From: Actinomadura madurae
GTDB taxonomy: Bacteria > Actinomycetota > Actinomycetes > Streptosporangiales > Streptosporangiaceae
Direction: 5' to 3'
Length of the DNA stretch: 64,000 bases
NCBI RefSeq assembly: GCF_900115095.1
Contig: NZ_FOVH01000020.1
Span: 62,001-126,000, forward strand
In this document: piece by piece, positions 15,704-23,677 of the stretch
How the letters are laid out: the number at the start of each line of letters is the position of its first letter
Numbering within the stretch: position 1 is the stretch's first letter
Translations under genes and position numbers: made by a program
The notes under the pieces: generated by a model
Told to the model about the DNA's origin: nothing
What the model saw: the letters and a program-made list of their open reading frames with translations, nothing else
Database searches by the model: none

Positions 15704-17812
15704 ATGACCACCCCCGGCACTCCCCCGGCCGGCCGTTTCGGACGCCTGGCCGCCTGGTCGCAGCGCCACCGCTGGGCCGCGCTCGCGCTGTGGGCCGTCG
15801 TGGTCGCGGTGATCACCGTCGGCTCGCAGGCCGCCGGCACCGCCTACCACAACGACTTCGCGCTGCCCGGGACCGATTCGCAGGCCGCCGCCGACCTGAT
15901 GACCGAGCACGGCTCCCGGGAGGCGGGCGCCACCGTCCAGATCGTCGCCGAGAACCCGCGGGGCCTCGCCGGCGACCGCCCGGACGTCGACGCGATGCTG
16001 GCCGGCGTGCGCGGGCTCCCGTCGGTCGCCGCCGTCGGCCCGCTGACGATCTCGGAGTCCGGCACGATCGGCTACGCCACCGTCACGCTGGACGGGACGG
16101 CGCAGGACGTTCCCGCGGACCGCGTCACCAAGATCATCGATACCGCGCGGGCCGCGTCCGGCGACGGCCTGCGGATCGAGCTCGGCGGCGACCCGGTCCG
16201 CGGCGCCGAGGAGGGCGGGGGCGGCGGGGCCGAGGGCGCGGGGATGCTGGCCGCGCTGGTCATCCTCGTGCTGCTGTTCGGCTCCCTCGTCGCCGCCGCG
16301 CTCCCGCTGGTCACCGCCCTGTTCGCGGTGGGCGGCGCGATCGGGCTGATCGCGCTGGCCTCGCACGCCTTCACGGTCGCCGACTTCACCCCGCCGATCA
16401 TGATGCTGATCGGGCTCGGCGTCGGCGTCGACTACGCGCTGCTCATCTTCTACCGGTACCGGCAGGAGCTGCGCGAGGGCGCCGATCCCGCCGCCGCGAC
16501 CCGCCGGTCCCTGGACGCGGCCGGGCGGACGGTGTTCTTCGCCGGCTGCACCGTGATCATCGCGCTGCTCGGCCTGATCGCGCTCGGCCTCGGGTCGCTC
16601 CAGGGCGTCGCGCTGGCCGTGGCCCTGACCGTGCTGGTCACCATGGCGGCGTCGCTGACGCTGCTGCCCGCGCTGCTGGGCGTCTTCGGCGAGCGGATCC
16701 GGCGCCACGTCCTCAAGCGGGCCGCGAAGGAGCGTCCGCGGGAGGGCGGCTGGCGGCGGCTGGCCTCGGCCGTCCAGCGCCGCCCGCTGCCCGCGCTGCT
16801 CGTCGCCGTCGCCGCGCTGCTCGCCCTCTCGGCGCCCGCGCTGGACATGCGCCTCGGCTTCGCCGACGCCGGCAACGACGCCCCGTCCACGACCAGCAGG
16901 CAGGCCTACGACCTGCTGGCCGAGGGGTTCGGCCCCGGCTTCAACGGCCCGCTCATCGTGGTCGCCCAGGGCGACCCCGGGCCGCTCAGGCAGACCCTGA
17001 CCGGGACCGCGGGCATCGCCGCCGCGACACCGCCGCTGCCGTCCGGGGACGGGGCCGTGTCCGCCGTCATCGCCTACCCCACCACGGCGCCGCAGGACGA
17101 GGCCACCACCGCCCTCGTCCACGAGCTGCGCGAGGAGGTACTCCCGTCGCTGTCGGCCCGCACCGGCACCGGCTACCTGGTCGGCGGCCCGACCGCCGCC
17201 GCGCAGGACTTCTCGGACTCGGTGTCGGCGCGGATGCCGCTGTTCGTCGCCGTCGTCGTCGGCCTGTCCGCCCTGCTGCTGATGGTGGTGTTCCGCTCGC
17301 TGCTGATCCCGGTCAAGGCCGCGCTGCTCAACCTGCTGTCCATCTCGGCCGCCCTCGGCGCGATCACCCTGGTGTTCCAGGACGGCCGGTTCGGCGCGCA
17401 GAGCGGCCCCATCGAGGCGTTCATCCCAGTGATGATCTTCGCGATCGTGTTCGGGCTGTCCATGGACTACGAGGTGTTCCTGGTGTCGCGCGTCCACGAG
17501 GAGTGGGAGCGCACGCGGGACCCGTCGCACGCCGTCCGGGAGGGGCTGGCCGCGACCGGCAAGGTCATCACGGCCGCCGCCGCCATCATGATCGTCGTGT
17601 TCGCGGCGTTCGTGCTCAGCCCCGACCGCATGCTCCAGCAGTTCGGGCTGGGCCTCGCCGTGGCCGTCCTGCTGGACGCCGTGGTCATCCGCTGCCTGAT
17701 CGTCCCGGCCGTCATGGGCCTGCTCGGCCGGCACGCCTGGTGGCTGCCCGCGCCGCTCGCCCGGCGCCTGCCGAAGGTCGCGCTGGAGCGCCCCGCCGAG
17801 GGCCGCGCATAG
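15704..17812 (+). CDS. MMPL/RND-family transporter
   Basis: Proton-driven export permease of 702 residues with the standard duplicated RND layout. Helix 1 (about 23-42) is followed by a large extracellular domain and helices 2-6; helix 7 (about 360-380), a second extracellular domain and helices 8-12 follow. The characteristic GLGVGVDYALLIFYRYR and the matching GLSMDYEVFLVSRVHEEW each carry the Asp-Tyr pair of proton-relay helices 4 and 10. Lipids, glycolipids or siderophores are usual cargoes in this family; none is indicated here. It is downstream of a two-component system and upstream of an SDR gene, with GAGG 7 nt ahead of its ATG. Confidence 0.92.
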   Translation: MTTPGTPPAGRFGRLAAWSQRHRWAALALWAVVVAVITVGSQAAGTAYHNDFALPGTDSQAAADLMTEHGSREAGATVQIVAENPRGLAGDRPDVDAMLAGVRGLPSVAAVGPLTISESGTIGYATVTLDGTAQDVPADRVTKIIDTARAASGDGLRIELGGDPVRGAEEGGGGGAEGAGMLAALVILVLLFGSLVAAALPLVTALFAVGGAIGLIALASHAFTVADFTPPIMMLIGLGVGVDYALLIFYRYRQELREGADPAAATRRSLDAAGRTVFFAGCTVIIALLGLIALGLGSLQGVALAVALTVLVTMAASLTLLPALLGVFGERIRRHVLKRAAKERPREGGWRRLASAVQRRPLPALLVAVAALLALSAPALDMRLGFADAGNDAPSTTSRQAYDLLAEGFGPGFNGPLIVVAQGDPGPLRQTLTGTAGIAAATPPLPSGDGAVSAVIAYPTTAPQDEATTALVHELREEVLPSLSARTGTGYLVGGPTAAAQDFSDSVSARMPLFVAVVVGLSALLLMVVFRSLLIPVKAALLNLLSISAALGAITLVFQDGRFGAQSGPIEAFIPVMIFAIVFGLSMDYEVFLVSRVHEEWERTRDPSHAVREGLAATGKVITAAAAIMIVVFAAFVLSPDRMLQQFGLGLAVAVLLDAVVIRCLIVPAVMGLLGRHAWWLPAPLARRLPKVALERPAEGRA

Positions 17813-17839
17813 GGGCGCCGCTTCGGGAAGGATCGTCGC

Positions 17840-18634
17840 ATGGACATCGATCTCACCGGACGGACCGCCTTCGTGAGCGGCTCCACCCAGGGCATCGGCC
17901 GGGCCATCGCCGCGGGGCTGGCCCGGTCCGGCGCCACCACAGTGATCAACGGACGGTCCGAGAAGAGCGTCACCGAGGCCCTCGGGGCGCTCCGGGACGA
18001 GCTGCCCGGCGCCGGCCTGCGCGGCGTGGCCGCCGACGTCGCCACCGCGGAGGGAGCGCGGGCGCTTCTCGCCGAGCTGCCGTCCGCCGACATCCTGGTC
18101 AACAACCTCGGCATCTTCGAGCCGCGTCCCGTGCTGGAGCTCGACGACGCCGAATGGCGGCGGTACTTCGAGGTCAACGTCCTGTCCGGCGTGCGCCTCA
18201 CCCGGCTCTACCTGCCCGGCATGATGGAGCGCGGCTGGGGCCGGGTGCAGTTCATCGCCAGCGACTCGGCGGTCGTGATCCCCGAGGAGATGGTGCACTA
18301 CGGCATGTCGAAGACCGCGCTGCTCGCCGTCTCCCGCGGCTACGCGAAGGCCGCCGCCGGAACGGGCGTCACCGTCAACACGGTCATGGCCGGCCCGACC
18401 CACACCGGCGGCGTCGAGGACTTCGTCGCCGGCCTCGTCGGCGACGACCTTCCCTGGGACGCCGCGCAGCGCCGCTTCATGGCCGAGCACCGCCCGAACT
18501 CCCTCCTCCAGCGCCTCATCGAACCGGACGAGATAGCGAACATGGTCGTCTATCTGAGCTCCTCCCACGCCTCGGCCACGACCGGCGGCGCCGTCCGGGT
18601 GGACGGGGGCTACATCGACGCGATCCTCCCCTGA
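17840..18634 (+). CDS. SDR-family oxidoreductase
   Basis: Classical short-chain dehydrogenase/reductase of 264 residues. The nucleotide-binding loop is GSTQGIG (14-20), the NNLG motif sits at 88-91, and the catalytic YxxxK is Tyr154/Lys158 (YGMSK) with a Ser in ASDSAV. The Arg in NGRS after beta 2 suggests NADP(H). GGAAGGAT precedes the ATG, 27 nt after the MMPL gene, so the two are probably co-transcribed. The substrate is unknown; the C-terminal GGAVRVDGGYID is standard for the FabG-like branch. Confidence 0.92.
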   Translation: MDIDLTGRTAFVSGSTQGIGRAIAAGLARSGATTVINGRSEKSVTEALGALRDELPGAGLRGVAADVATAEGARALLAELPSADILVNNLGIFEPRPVLELDDAEWRRYFEVNVLSGVRLTRLYLPGMMERGWGRVQFIASDSAVVIPEEMVHYGMSKTALLAVSRGYAKAAAGTGVTVNTVMAGPTHTGGVEDFVAGLVGDDLPWDAAQRRFMAEHRPNSLLQRLIEPDEIANMVVYLSSSHASATTGGAVRVDGGYIDAILP

Positions 18635-18725
18635 CCCCGCTCTCTCCCCGGGCGCCTCATCTTCCTTTACGACCAGGGCTTTCAACCGCACGGTTTACAG
18701 GCACGCGGCCTGCGGGGTAGCGTTG

Positions 18726-18745
18726 TTTCAACCGTTGAGTTGAAA
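18726..18745. promoter_or_regulatory. ArsR operator
   Basis: Perfect inverted repeat TTTCAAC-CGTTGA-GTTGAAA ends 9 nt before the ArsR ATG. A second half-site TTTCAACCG occurs at 18680-18688. The position right against the start codon suits autorepression. Confidence 0.75.
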
Positions 18746-18754
18746 GTGGGGGCG

Positions 18755-19150
18755 ATGGCCACGGACACGCTGTCCCAAGTCTTCGCGGCCCTCGCGGATC
18801 CGACCCGGCGCGACATGGTGGCCCGGCTCTCGGAGGGCGACGCGACCGTGAGCCGGCTGGCCGAGCCGTACCGGATCTCGCTGCAGGCCGTCTACAAGCA
18901 CCTGCGGGTCCTTGAGGACGCGGGGCTCGTCAGCCGGCCGCGCGGCCCGCAGCCCCGGCCGGTGCGCCTGGAGGCCGGCGCCCTCGACCTGATGGACGCC
19001 TGGATCGAACGCCACCGGCGCCGCATGGAGCGGCGCCACCGCCGCCTTGACACCGTCCTGGCGGAAATGGAGGGAGACGAAAGTGAGCGATCTCAGAGAG
19101 ACGGTCATCGAGGCCGACCCGAAACTGCCGATCATCCGGATGACCCGTGA
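18755..19150 (+). CDS. ArsR-family regulator
   Basis: Winged-helix repressor of 131 residues. The HTH region begins FAALADPTRRDMVARLSEGD and continues VSRLAEPYRISLQAVYKHLRVLEDAGLV. There are no CxC metal-binding cysteines, so it belongs to the non-metal branch that commonly sits before SRPBCC genes. The ATG at 18755 is preceded by a G-rich ribosome site and immediately follows the operator. Its last 68 nt overlap the next gene in a different frame, which ties expression of the two closely. Confidence 0.9.
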   Translation: MATDTLSQVFAALADPTRRDMVARLSEGDATVSRLAEPYRISLQAVYKHLRVLEDAGLVSRPRGPQPRPVRLEAGALDLMDAWIERHRRRMERRHRRLDTVLAEMEGDESERSQRDGHRGRPETADHPDDP

Positions 19151-19565
19151 CTTCGCGGCGGCGCCCGACCGGGTGCTCCGCGCCCACACCGACGCCGCGC
19201 TGTTCGCCAGGTGGATCGGGCCCGACGGCATGAGCACGCGGATCGAGCATTGGGACGCCACCACCGGCGGCAGCTGGCGGTTCGTCTCGACGCGGGACGG
19301 CGAGGAGTACGGCTTCCACGGCTGCTTCCACGAAGTGGGGCCGGGCCGCATCGTGCAGACCTTCACGTACGAGGGCGAGCCCGATGGAGTCGCGCTGGAG
19401 ACGCTGTGGTTCGACGACCTCGGGGGCGGCCGGACACGGCTGCGGACGCAGTCGCTGGTCGACAGCTTCGAGGGCCGCGACGCGTGGCTGCGCAGCGGCA
19501 TGGAGGTCGGTGTCGACCAGGGTTACGCGAAGCTGGAGAGGATGTTCGCCGATGGCACTGTCTGA
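19083..19565 (+). CDS. SRPBCC (AHSA1-like) protein
   Basis: Predicted START/SRPBCC-fold ligand-binding protein of 160 residues in the AHSA1 group. It has the typical MTRDFAAAPDRVLRAHTDAA opening, followed by RWIGPDG, GGSWRFV and a YGFHGCFHEVGPGRIVQTF core. GTG at 19083 has GGAGGGAG at proper spacing inside the ArsR gene. ArsR-SRPBCC pairs are widespread in actinobacteria and are often linked to stress or small-molecule handling, without a firm biochemical role. Its 3' end overlaps the next gene by 14 nt. Confidence 0.88.
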   Translation: MSDLRETVIEADPKLPIIRMTRDFAAAPDRVLRAHTDAALFARWIGPDGMSTRIEHWDATTGGSWRFVSTRDGEEYGFHGCFHEVGPGRIVQTFTYEGEPDGVALETLWFDDLGGGRTRLRTQSLVDSFEGRDAWLRSGMEVGVDQGYAKLERMFADGTV

Positions 19566-20139
19566 TGACCCGCCCGAGCGGCACCGGCAGGTCGCCGGGC
19601 TGTTCACCGACCGCGTCCTCGGCACCCGGTCCTGGGACGCGCCGTCCCCGGTCGCGGACTGGACCGCGCGCGACGTCGTCCGCCACCTGACCGACTGGTT
19701 CCCCGGGTTCCTCGCCTCCGGCGCCGGGATCGACCTCCCCCGCGGACCGTCCGTGGACGAGGACCCGGCGGCGGCGTGGCGAGTTCACCGCGACGGCGTG
19801 CAAGCGCTGCTGGACGATCCGGAGACGCCGGACCGGAAGCTCACCAACCCCCACATCGGCAGCCTTCCGCTGGACACCGCGATCGACCGGTTCTACACGG
19901 CCGACGTGTTCATGCACACCTGGGACCTCTCCAGGGCCACCGGCCAGGACGACCGCCTGGACCCCGGCTTCTGCGCGCAACTTCTCGAGGGGATGCGGCC
20001 GATCGAGGACGTTCTCCGGTCTTCCGGTCAGTACGGACCTCGCGTCGAAGTCCCCGCAGATGCGGATGTCCAGACCCAGATGCTCGGATTCATCGGACGC
20101 GACCCGTTCTGGCGGAAACCCGGTCCGAACGGCCCGTGA
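19552..20139 (+). CDS. TIGR03086-type DinB/maleylpyruvate isomerase-fold protein
   Basis: Protein of 195 residues with the mycothiol-dependent maleylpyruvate isomerase N-terminal (DinB-like four-helix) fold. The N-terminal WTARDVVRHLTDWFPGFL supplies the first His, and FMHTWDLSRATGQD supplies the HxWDLxRA motif with the second metal ligand. A C-terminal segment (QMLGFIGRDPFW) closes the domain. It is the third gene of the ArsR-SRPBCC operon (14-nt overlap). Members may conjugate or handle mycothiol, but most have no measured activity. Confidence 0.82.
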   Translation: MALSDDPPERHRQVAGLFTDRVLGTRSWDAPSPVADWTARDVVRHLTDWFPGFLASGAGIDLPRGPSVDEDPAAAWRVHRDGVQALLDDPETPDRKLTNPHIGSLPLDTAIDRFYTADVFMHTWDLSRATGQDDRLDPGFCAQLLEGMRPIEDVLRSSGQYGPRVEVPADADVQTQMLGFIGRDPFWRKPGPNGP

Positions 20140-20174
20140 CCCACCTCCAACGCGTGCTTCTGGGTCGCCCCTAT

Positions 20175-20210
20175 ACCCGCTCTCTGTAGTCACTTGATCA
20201 CAGTGCGGGT
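20175..20210. terminator. Weak hairpin after ArsR operon
   Basis: ACCCGC (20175-20180) pairs with GCGGGT (20205-20210), and the inner CACT...AGTG around a TGATCA can extend the fold. It lies between the TIGR03086-type gene and the His-rich protein gene. It could be a terminator or an operator for the latter. Confidence 0.35.
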
Positions 20211-20259
20211 AGAGCTGGTGAGGACACACGGGCCCGGTGCCCTTACCACTGGAGGAAGC

Positions 20260-20583
20260 ATGAAGATTCGGACTCCGCTGCGCTCGGCGGCGCTCACCGC
20301 CGCCGGCCTGCTCATGGCCTCTGGCCTGGCCGCGTTCGGGCCCGCCGCGACGGCGAGCGCCACGCAGACGACCGCGGCCCAGGCCGCGGTGTCCCACACG
20401 TGCCCCTACGGGACGCACTGGAGTTTCCTTCTTCACAGGTGCGTGCGTCACCACGGACACCACCACGGTGGTCACCACCACGGCCACCACCAGCACGGCC
20501 ACCACCACGGCTGGCACCACGGACACCACCACGGTCACCACCACGGTGGTCACCACCACGGCCACCACTACCACGGCCGCTAA
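20260..20583 (+). CDS. Secreted His/Gly-rich protein
   Basis: Exported 107-residue protein. Residues 1-34 form a signal peptide (basic start, hydrophobic core LTAAGLLMASGLAA, cleavage near ASA). A short linker with Cys48 and Cys61 follows. From residue 64 to 105 the chain is almost only His and Gly (about 28 His), with HHG/HHHG units and single Gln, Trp and Tyr. GGAGGAAG is an excellent ribosome site. Such tails bind Zn, Ni or Cu; extracellular metal buffering is an inference. I do not recognise a named family. The repeated coding DNA comes from the His codons. Confidence 0.82.
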   Translation: MKIRTPLRSAALTAAGLLMASGLAAFGPAATASATQTTAAQAAVSHTCPYGTHWSFLLHRCVRHHGHHHGGHHHGHHQHGHHHGWHHGHHHGHHHGGHHHGHHYHGR

Positions 20584-20601
20584 GAGGTAGAGCCTCGCGC
20601 G

Positions 20602-20642
20602 GAATCCGCCGTCTCGCCCACATGGAGCGGGACGGCGGATTC
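20602..20642. terminator. Bidirectional hairpin terminator
   Basis: Perfect 12-bp inverted repeat GAATCCGCCGTC (20602-20613) / GACGGCGGATTC (20631-20642) with a 17-nt loop. It is placed between the convergent His-rich protein and MocR genes. Confidence 0.8.
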
Positions 20643-20669
20643 ATGCCGTCGGTGAGACGCTCCGGCCGC

Positions 20670-22106
20670 TCAGGCGAGCGCCGTGCACAGCGCGTCAAGG
20701 GCCGGCGGATAGGCGGCGGCGAGTGGGGTGCTGTAGCCGATGATGAATCCCCGCGGCCGTCCCTCGGAGTTCTGCCAGTGGCCGCGGAGGGGCATCAAGG
20801 CCAGCCCGAGGGACGCGGCGCGGCGCATGGTCTCGGCTTCGTCCGGACCGCCGGCCGGGAGCAGGATCAGGGCGTGCAGACCCGCCGCGACGCCCTCGAC
20901 GCGGACGCGCGGGACGCGCGCACGGAGCGTCTCCACCAGGAGGTCGCGCCGCCGCCGGTAGCGGAGGCGGGAGGCCCGGATGTGGCGGTCGTAGGCGTTC
21001 GTGTCGATGAGGTCGGCGAGGACGAGCTGGGCGAGCGACTGGGTGTGGGCGTCGGCGAGGCGCTTGGCCTCCACGAAGGGCTCGACCAGGCGCGGCGGCA
21101 GCACCGTCCAGGCCAGGCGCAGCGCGGGGGCCAGGGTCTTGGACGCGGTTCCCCCGTAGACGACGTGATCCGGAGCGTTCCCCTGCAAGGCGCCGACGGG
21201 CTGGCGGTCGTAGCGGAACTCGCCGTCGTAGTCGTCCTCCACGAGAAGGCCACCGGTGTCGCGCGCCCAGGTGACGAAGGCGCGGCGGCGCTCCGGGCGG
21301 AGGGTGGCGCCGGACGGGTACTGGTGCGCCGGCGTGAGCACGGCCGCGCCGGCCCGTTCGAGCGCCCCGGGTCGTGCGCCCTGGTCGTCCACCGGGAGCG
21401 GCACGACGTCCATCCCTGCCCGCCGGACGATCGCACGGTGGAACGGGTGCCCCGGCTCCTCCATCGCGAACGCGGCCGCGCCCGCGTCCCGCAGGACGGA
21501 GGCAAGAAGGCCGAGGGACTGGGCATAGCCGGAGGTGATCACGATCCGCGCCGGGTCGGCGTGGACGCCCCGGGCCCGTCCGAGGTAGCCGGCCAGCGCC
21601 TCGCGCAGCTCGGGACGGCCGCGCGGATCCGTGAGCGCGTGCGCCTCGGGCGGCGCCGTCGACAGGACACGGCGGGTCGATCGCAGCCACGCCGCGGACG
21701 GGAACGTGCTCAGGTCGGGCCGTCCGGGCAGCAGATCGTGTGCCGGCGGCTCCGTGCGCGGCCGGTCCGCCGAGGCGGGAAGGCCGGCCTCGGCGGAAGC
21801 GAGTCCGGCCCAGACCGGCGGGGCCGGAGAGCCCCCGGGGCGCACGTGGTCCGCCACGCGGGTGCCGGAGCCGGGGACGGCGACGATGTGGCCTTCGGCG
21901 GTGAGCTGGTCGTAGGCGGCGCTCACGGTGCCGCGCGAGAAGCCGAGTTCCGCGGCGAGGGCGCGGGTCGAGGGGAGCGGTGCGCCGGGGGCGAGGCGTC
22001 CGGTGCCGATCGCGGCGCGGAGGGCGCGTTCCAGACCGGCCCGGCGGCCGCCGGACGCATCGATGTCTAGATGCAGGTCGACGGAACCGGACCAGGATTT
22101 CGGCAT
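20670..22106 (-). CDS. MocR/PdxR-type GntR regulator with aminotransferase domain
   Basis: Regulator of 478 residues: a GntR winged helix (about 20-85, PLPSTRALAAELGFSRGTVSAAYDQL) fused to a fold-type I aminotransferase-like domain (about 115-475). The PLP-binding region includes ITSGYAQSLGLLASVL, the VEDDYDGEFRYDR segment, and the Schiff-base Lys in YGGTASKTLAPALRLAW. These proteins sense PLP or amino acids and regulate pyridoxal or amino-acid genes. It is divergent from the metallophosphoesterase gene, and a 10-bp inverted repeat spans its start codon, consistent with autoregulation. No pdxST genes are adjacent, so the target is unclear. Confidence 0.92.
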   Translation of the reverse strand: MPKSWSGSVDLHLDIDASGGRRAGLERALRAAIGTGRLAPGAPLPSTRALAAELGFSRGTVSAAYDQLTAEGHIVAVPGSGTRVADHVRPGGSPAPPVWAGLASAEAGLPASADRPRTEPPAHDLLPGRPDLSTFPSAAWLRSTRRVLSTAPPEAHALTDPRGRPELREALAGYLGRARGVHADPARIVITSGYAQSLGLLASVLRDAGAAAFAMEEPGHPFHRAIVRRAGMDVVPLPVDDQGARPGALERAGAAVLTPAHQYPSGATLRPERRRAFVTWARDTGGLLVEDDYDGEFRYDRQPVGALQGNAPDHVVYGGTASKTLAPALRLAWTVLPPRLVEPFVEAKRLADAHTQSLAQLVLADLIDTNAYDRHIRASRLRYRRRRDLLVETLRARVPRVRVEGVAAGLHALILLPAGGPDEAETMRRAASLGLALMPLRGHWQNSEGRPRGFIIGYSTPLAAAYPPALDALCTALA

Positions 22107-22133
22107 GTGACCGGATCTTAGTTCTGGTCCGGT
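22086..22133. promoter_or_regulatory. Inverted repeat over MocR start
   Basis: ACCGGACCAG (22086-22095) and CTGGTCCGGT (22124-22133) are perfect 10-bp arms 28 nt apart, bracketing the MocR ATG and the divergent promoter. The TAGATT box at 22141-22146 for the + gene lies just beyond. Spacing of about four helical turns between arm centres suits a dimeric regulator. Confidence 0.7.
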
Positions 22134-22153
22134 GGCGGCCTAGATTCGCGGGC

Positions 22154-22882
22154 ATGATTGTTATCGCCCAGCTCAGCGACACGCATCTGGACGGCGGCCA
22201 CCGGAGCTTCGAGCGCACCGCGCGGGTCATGGACCACGTGAACGCCATGCCGGTCGACGCCGTCCTCGTCACCGGAGACATCGCCGACCACGGCGAGCCC
22301 GCCGAGTACGTGCGGGCCCGGAAGGTTCTGGCGTCCCCGCATCCGGTGCTCATGTGCCCCGGCAACCACGACGTGCGCGGCCCGTACCGGGAGGTCCTCC
22401 TGGACGAGCCGCCCACCGGCGGCCCGGTCAACCGGGTCTACAAGATCGCGGGTGCCACGTTCGCGATGTGCGACTCGTCCGTCCCCGGAGAGGATCACGG
22501 GCTCCTGGACGACGAGACGATCGGCTGGCTCGACCGGCGGCTCGCGGAGGCGCCCGGAGAACCGGCGTTCGTCTGCTTCCACCATCCGCCGGTGAAGCTG
22601 GGGATCCCGTACGTGGACGAGATCCGCCAGTTCCAGGAGGAGCGCCTGGCCGAGGTCATCGCCCGCCATCCGCAGGTGGTGGCGGTGCTGTGCGGGCATG
22701 CCCACACGGCGGCGGCCACGGCCTTCGCGGGACGGCCGCTGCTCGTCGCGCCGGGTGTCGTGTCCACCCTCACCCTGCCCTGGCAGGGCGGGGACATCGC
22801 CGACCACGGCGCTCCCCCAGGCCTGGCGTTCCACGTCCTGGACGACGAGGGCCGCCTGACCACGCACTACCGCACCGTGTAG
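22154..22882 (+). CDS. Class III calcineurin-like phosphodiesterase
   Basis: Metallophosphoesterase of 242 residues resembling the CpdA/class III cyclic nucleotide phosphodiesterase branch. All five motifs are present: SDTHLD, TGDIADHG, GNHDVRG, CFHHPP and GHAHT, which bind the two-metal centre. The start ATG follows a TAGATT box by 7 nt, so it is probably leaderless. The usual reaction is hydrolysis of cyclic nucleotide or other phosphodiester bonds in the cytoplasm; substrate is not proven. It is divergent from the MocR gene, and its 3' end overlaps the convergent IclR gene by 16 nt. Confidence 0.9.
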   Translation: MIVIAQLSDTHLDGGHRSFERTARVMDHVNAMPVDAVLVTGDIADHGEPAEYVRARKVLASPHPVLMCPGNHDVRGPYREVLLDEPPTGGPVNRVYKIAGATFAMCDSSVPGEDHGLLDDETIGWLDRRLAEAPGEPAFVCFHHPPVKLGIPYVDEIRQFQEERLAEVIARHPQVVAVLCGHAHTAAATAFAGRPLLVAPGVVSTLTLPWQGGDIADHGAPPGLAFHVLDDEGRLTTHYRTV

Positions 22883-23655
22883 CGGTGCGTCGTCCAGGTC
22901 CGGGTGATCTGCTCGGCGGCGTCGCGGACGAGCGTCCGGTAGCGGTCGACGGCCTCCGGGGTGAAGCGGTGCCGCGGGCCGCACACGCTGATCGAGCCGT
23001 GCACCTCGCCGTCCGGGCCGAAGAGCGGCGCGGCGACGGATCCGGCGTCGGCCTGGCGTTCCCCGAGGGAGACGGCGACTCCCTCCCGGGACGTCGCGGC
23101 GAGCTGGTCCCGCAGGGCCGCCTCATCGGTGACGGTCCGCTCGGTCAGCGCCGCCAGCGGACGGGCCAGGATCGCCTCGCGCCGCTCCTCGGGCAGGAAG
23201 GCGAGGATCACCCGGCCCGAGGAGCCGGCGTGCAGCGGGAAGCGCCGGCCCACCTCGACGGTCATCTTGACCTCGCGGGGGCTCTCGAACTGGTCGAGGT
23301 AGACCCGCTCGTCCCCGACGAGCCCGGACAGCGTGGTCGTCTCGCCGGTGTCGTCCCGCAGGCGGCGCAGGACGGGCGCGGCGGCCTGCCGGACGTTGAA
23401 GGCGCGCAGCGCGCTGACGCCGAGGGCGACGGCGGCGGGCCCGAGCCGGTAGCCGGACGAGCCCGCCTCCAGCATCTCCCGCGACACCAGCGACTGCAGG
23501 ATGCGGTAGACGACGGCCTTGGAGATGCCGAGCTCGCGGCTGATCGCGGTGACGCCGAGGTGCTCGGGGCCTCCGGCGAACAGCAGCAGCACGTCCGCGA
23601 CGCGCCCGGCGACCTCGGTTCCCCCCGAGGGTGGAGCGGCGGTCTGATCGGTCAC
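22867..23655 (-). CDS. IclR-family regulator
   Basis: IclR-type regulator of 262 residues: an N-terminal winged helix (about 15-75, LGVTAISRELGISKAVVYRIL) and a C-terminal GAF-like effector domain (about 90-255). In the latter FPLHAGSSGRVILAFLP and GSISVCGPRHRFTPE are recognisable. The start is GTG at 23655 without a strong ribosome site. It lies 22 nt behind the hydantoinase-like gene on the same strand and is the last gene of a ten-gene operon starting at livK. A TGTTCC-N7-GGAACA repeat upstream of livK is a candidate operator. The ligand is probably the operon's substrate or a metabolite of it. Confidence 0.9.
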   Translation of the reverse strand: MTDQTAAPPSGGTEVAGRVADVLLLFAGGPEHLGVTAISRELGISKAVVYRILQSLVSREMLEAGSSGYRLGPAAVALGVSALRAFNVRQAAAPVLRRLRDDTGETTTLSGLVGDERVYLDQFESPREVKMTVEVGRRFPLHAGSSGRVILAFLPEERREAILARPLAALTERTVTDEAALRDQLAATSREGVAVSLGERQADAGSVAAPLFGPDGEVHGSISVCGPRHRFTPEAVDRYRTLVRDAAEQITRTWTTHRYTVR

Positions 23656-23677
23656 TGGACGATCCTAGGGAACGGGC

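Noticed and set aside
15686..18691. Open frame of about 1000 codons antisense to the MMPL and SDR genes
   Set aside because: The GC-rich third-position bias creates long antisense frames. The translation is low complexity (Arg/Gly/Asp/Gln-rich) and matches no domain, while the plus strand carries clear MMPL and SDR motifs.
20450..20583. Short tandem repeats looking like a CRISPR or satellite array
   Set aside because: The repeats are His/Gly codon runs in an in-frame secreted protein with signal peptide and ribosome site. Unit lengths vary and there are no spacers.
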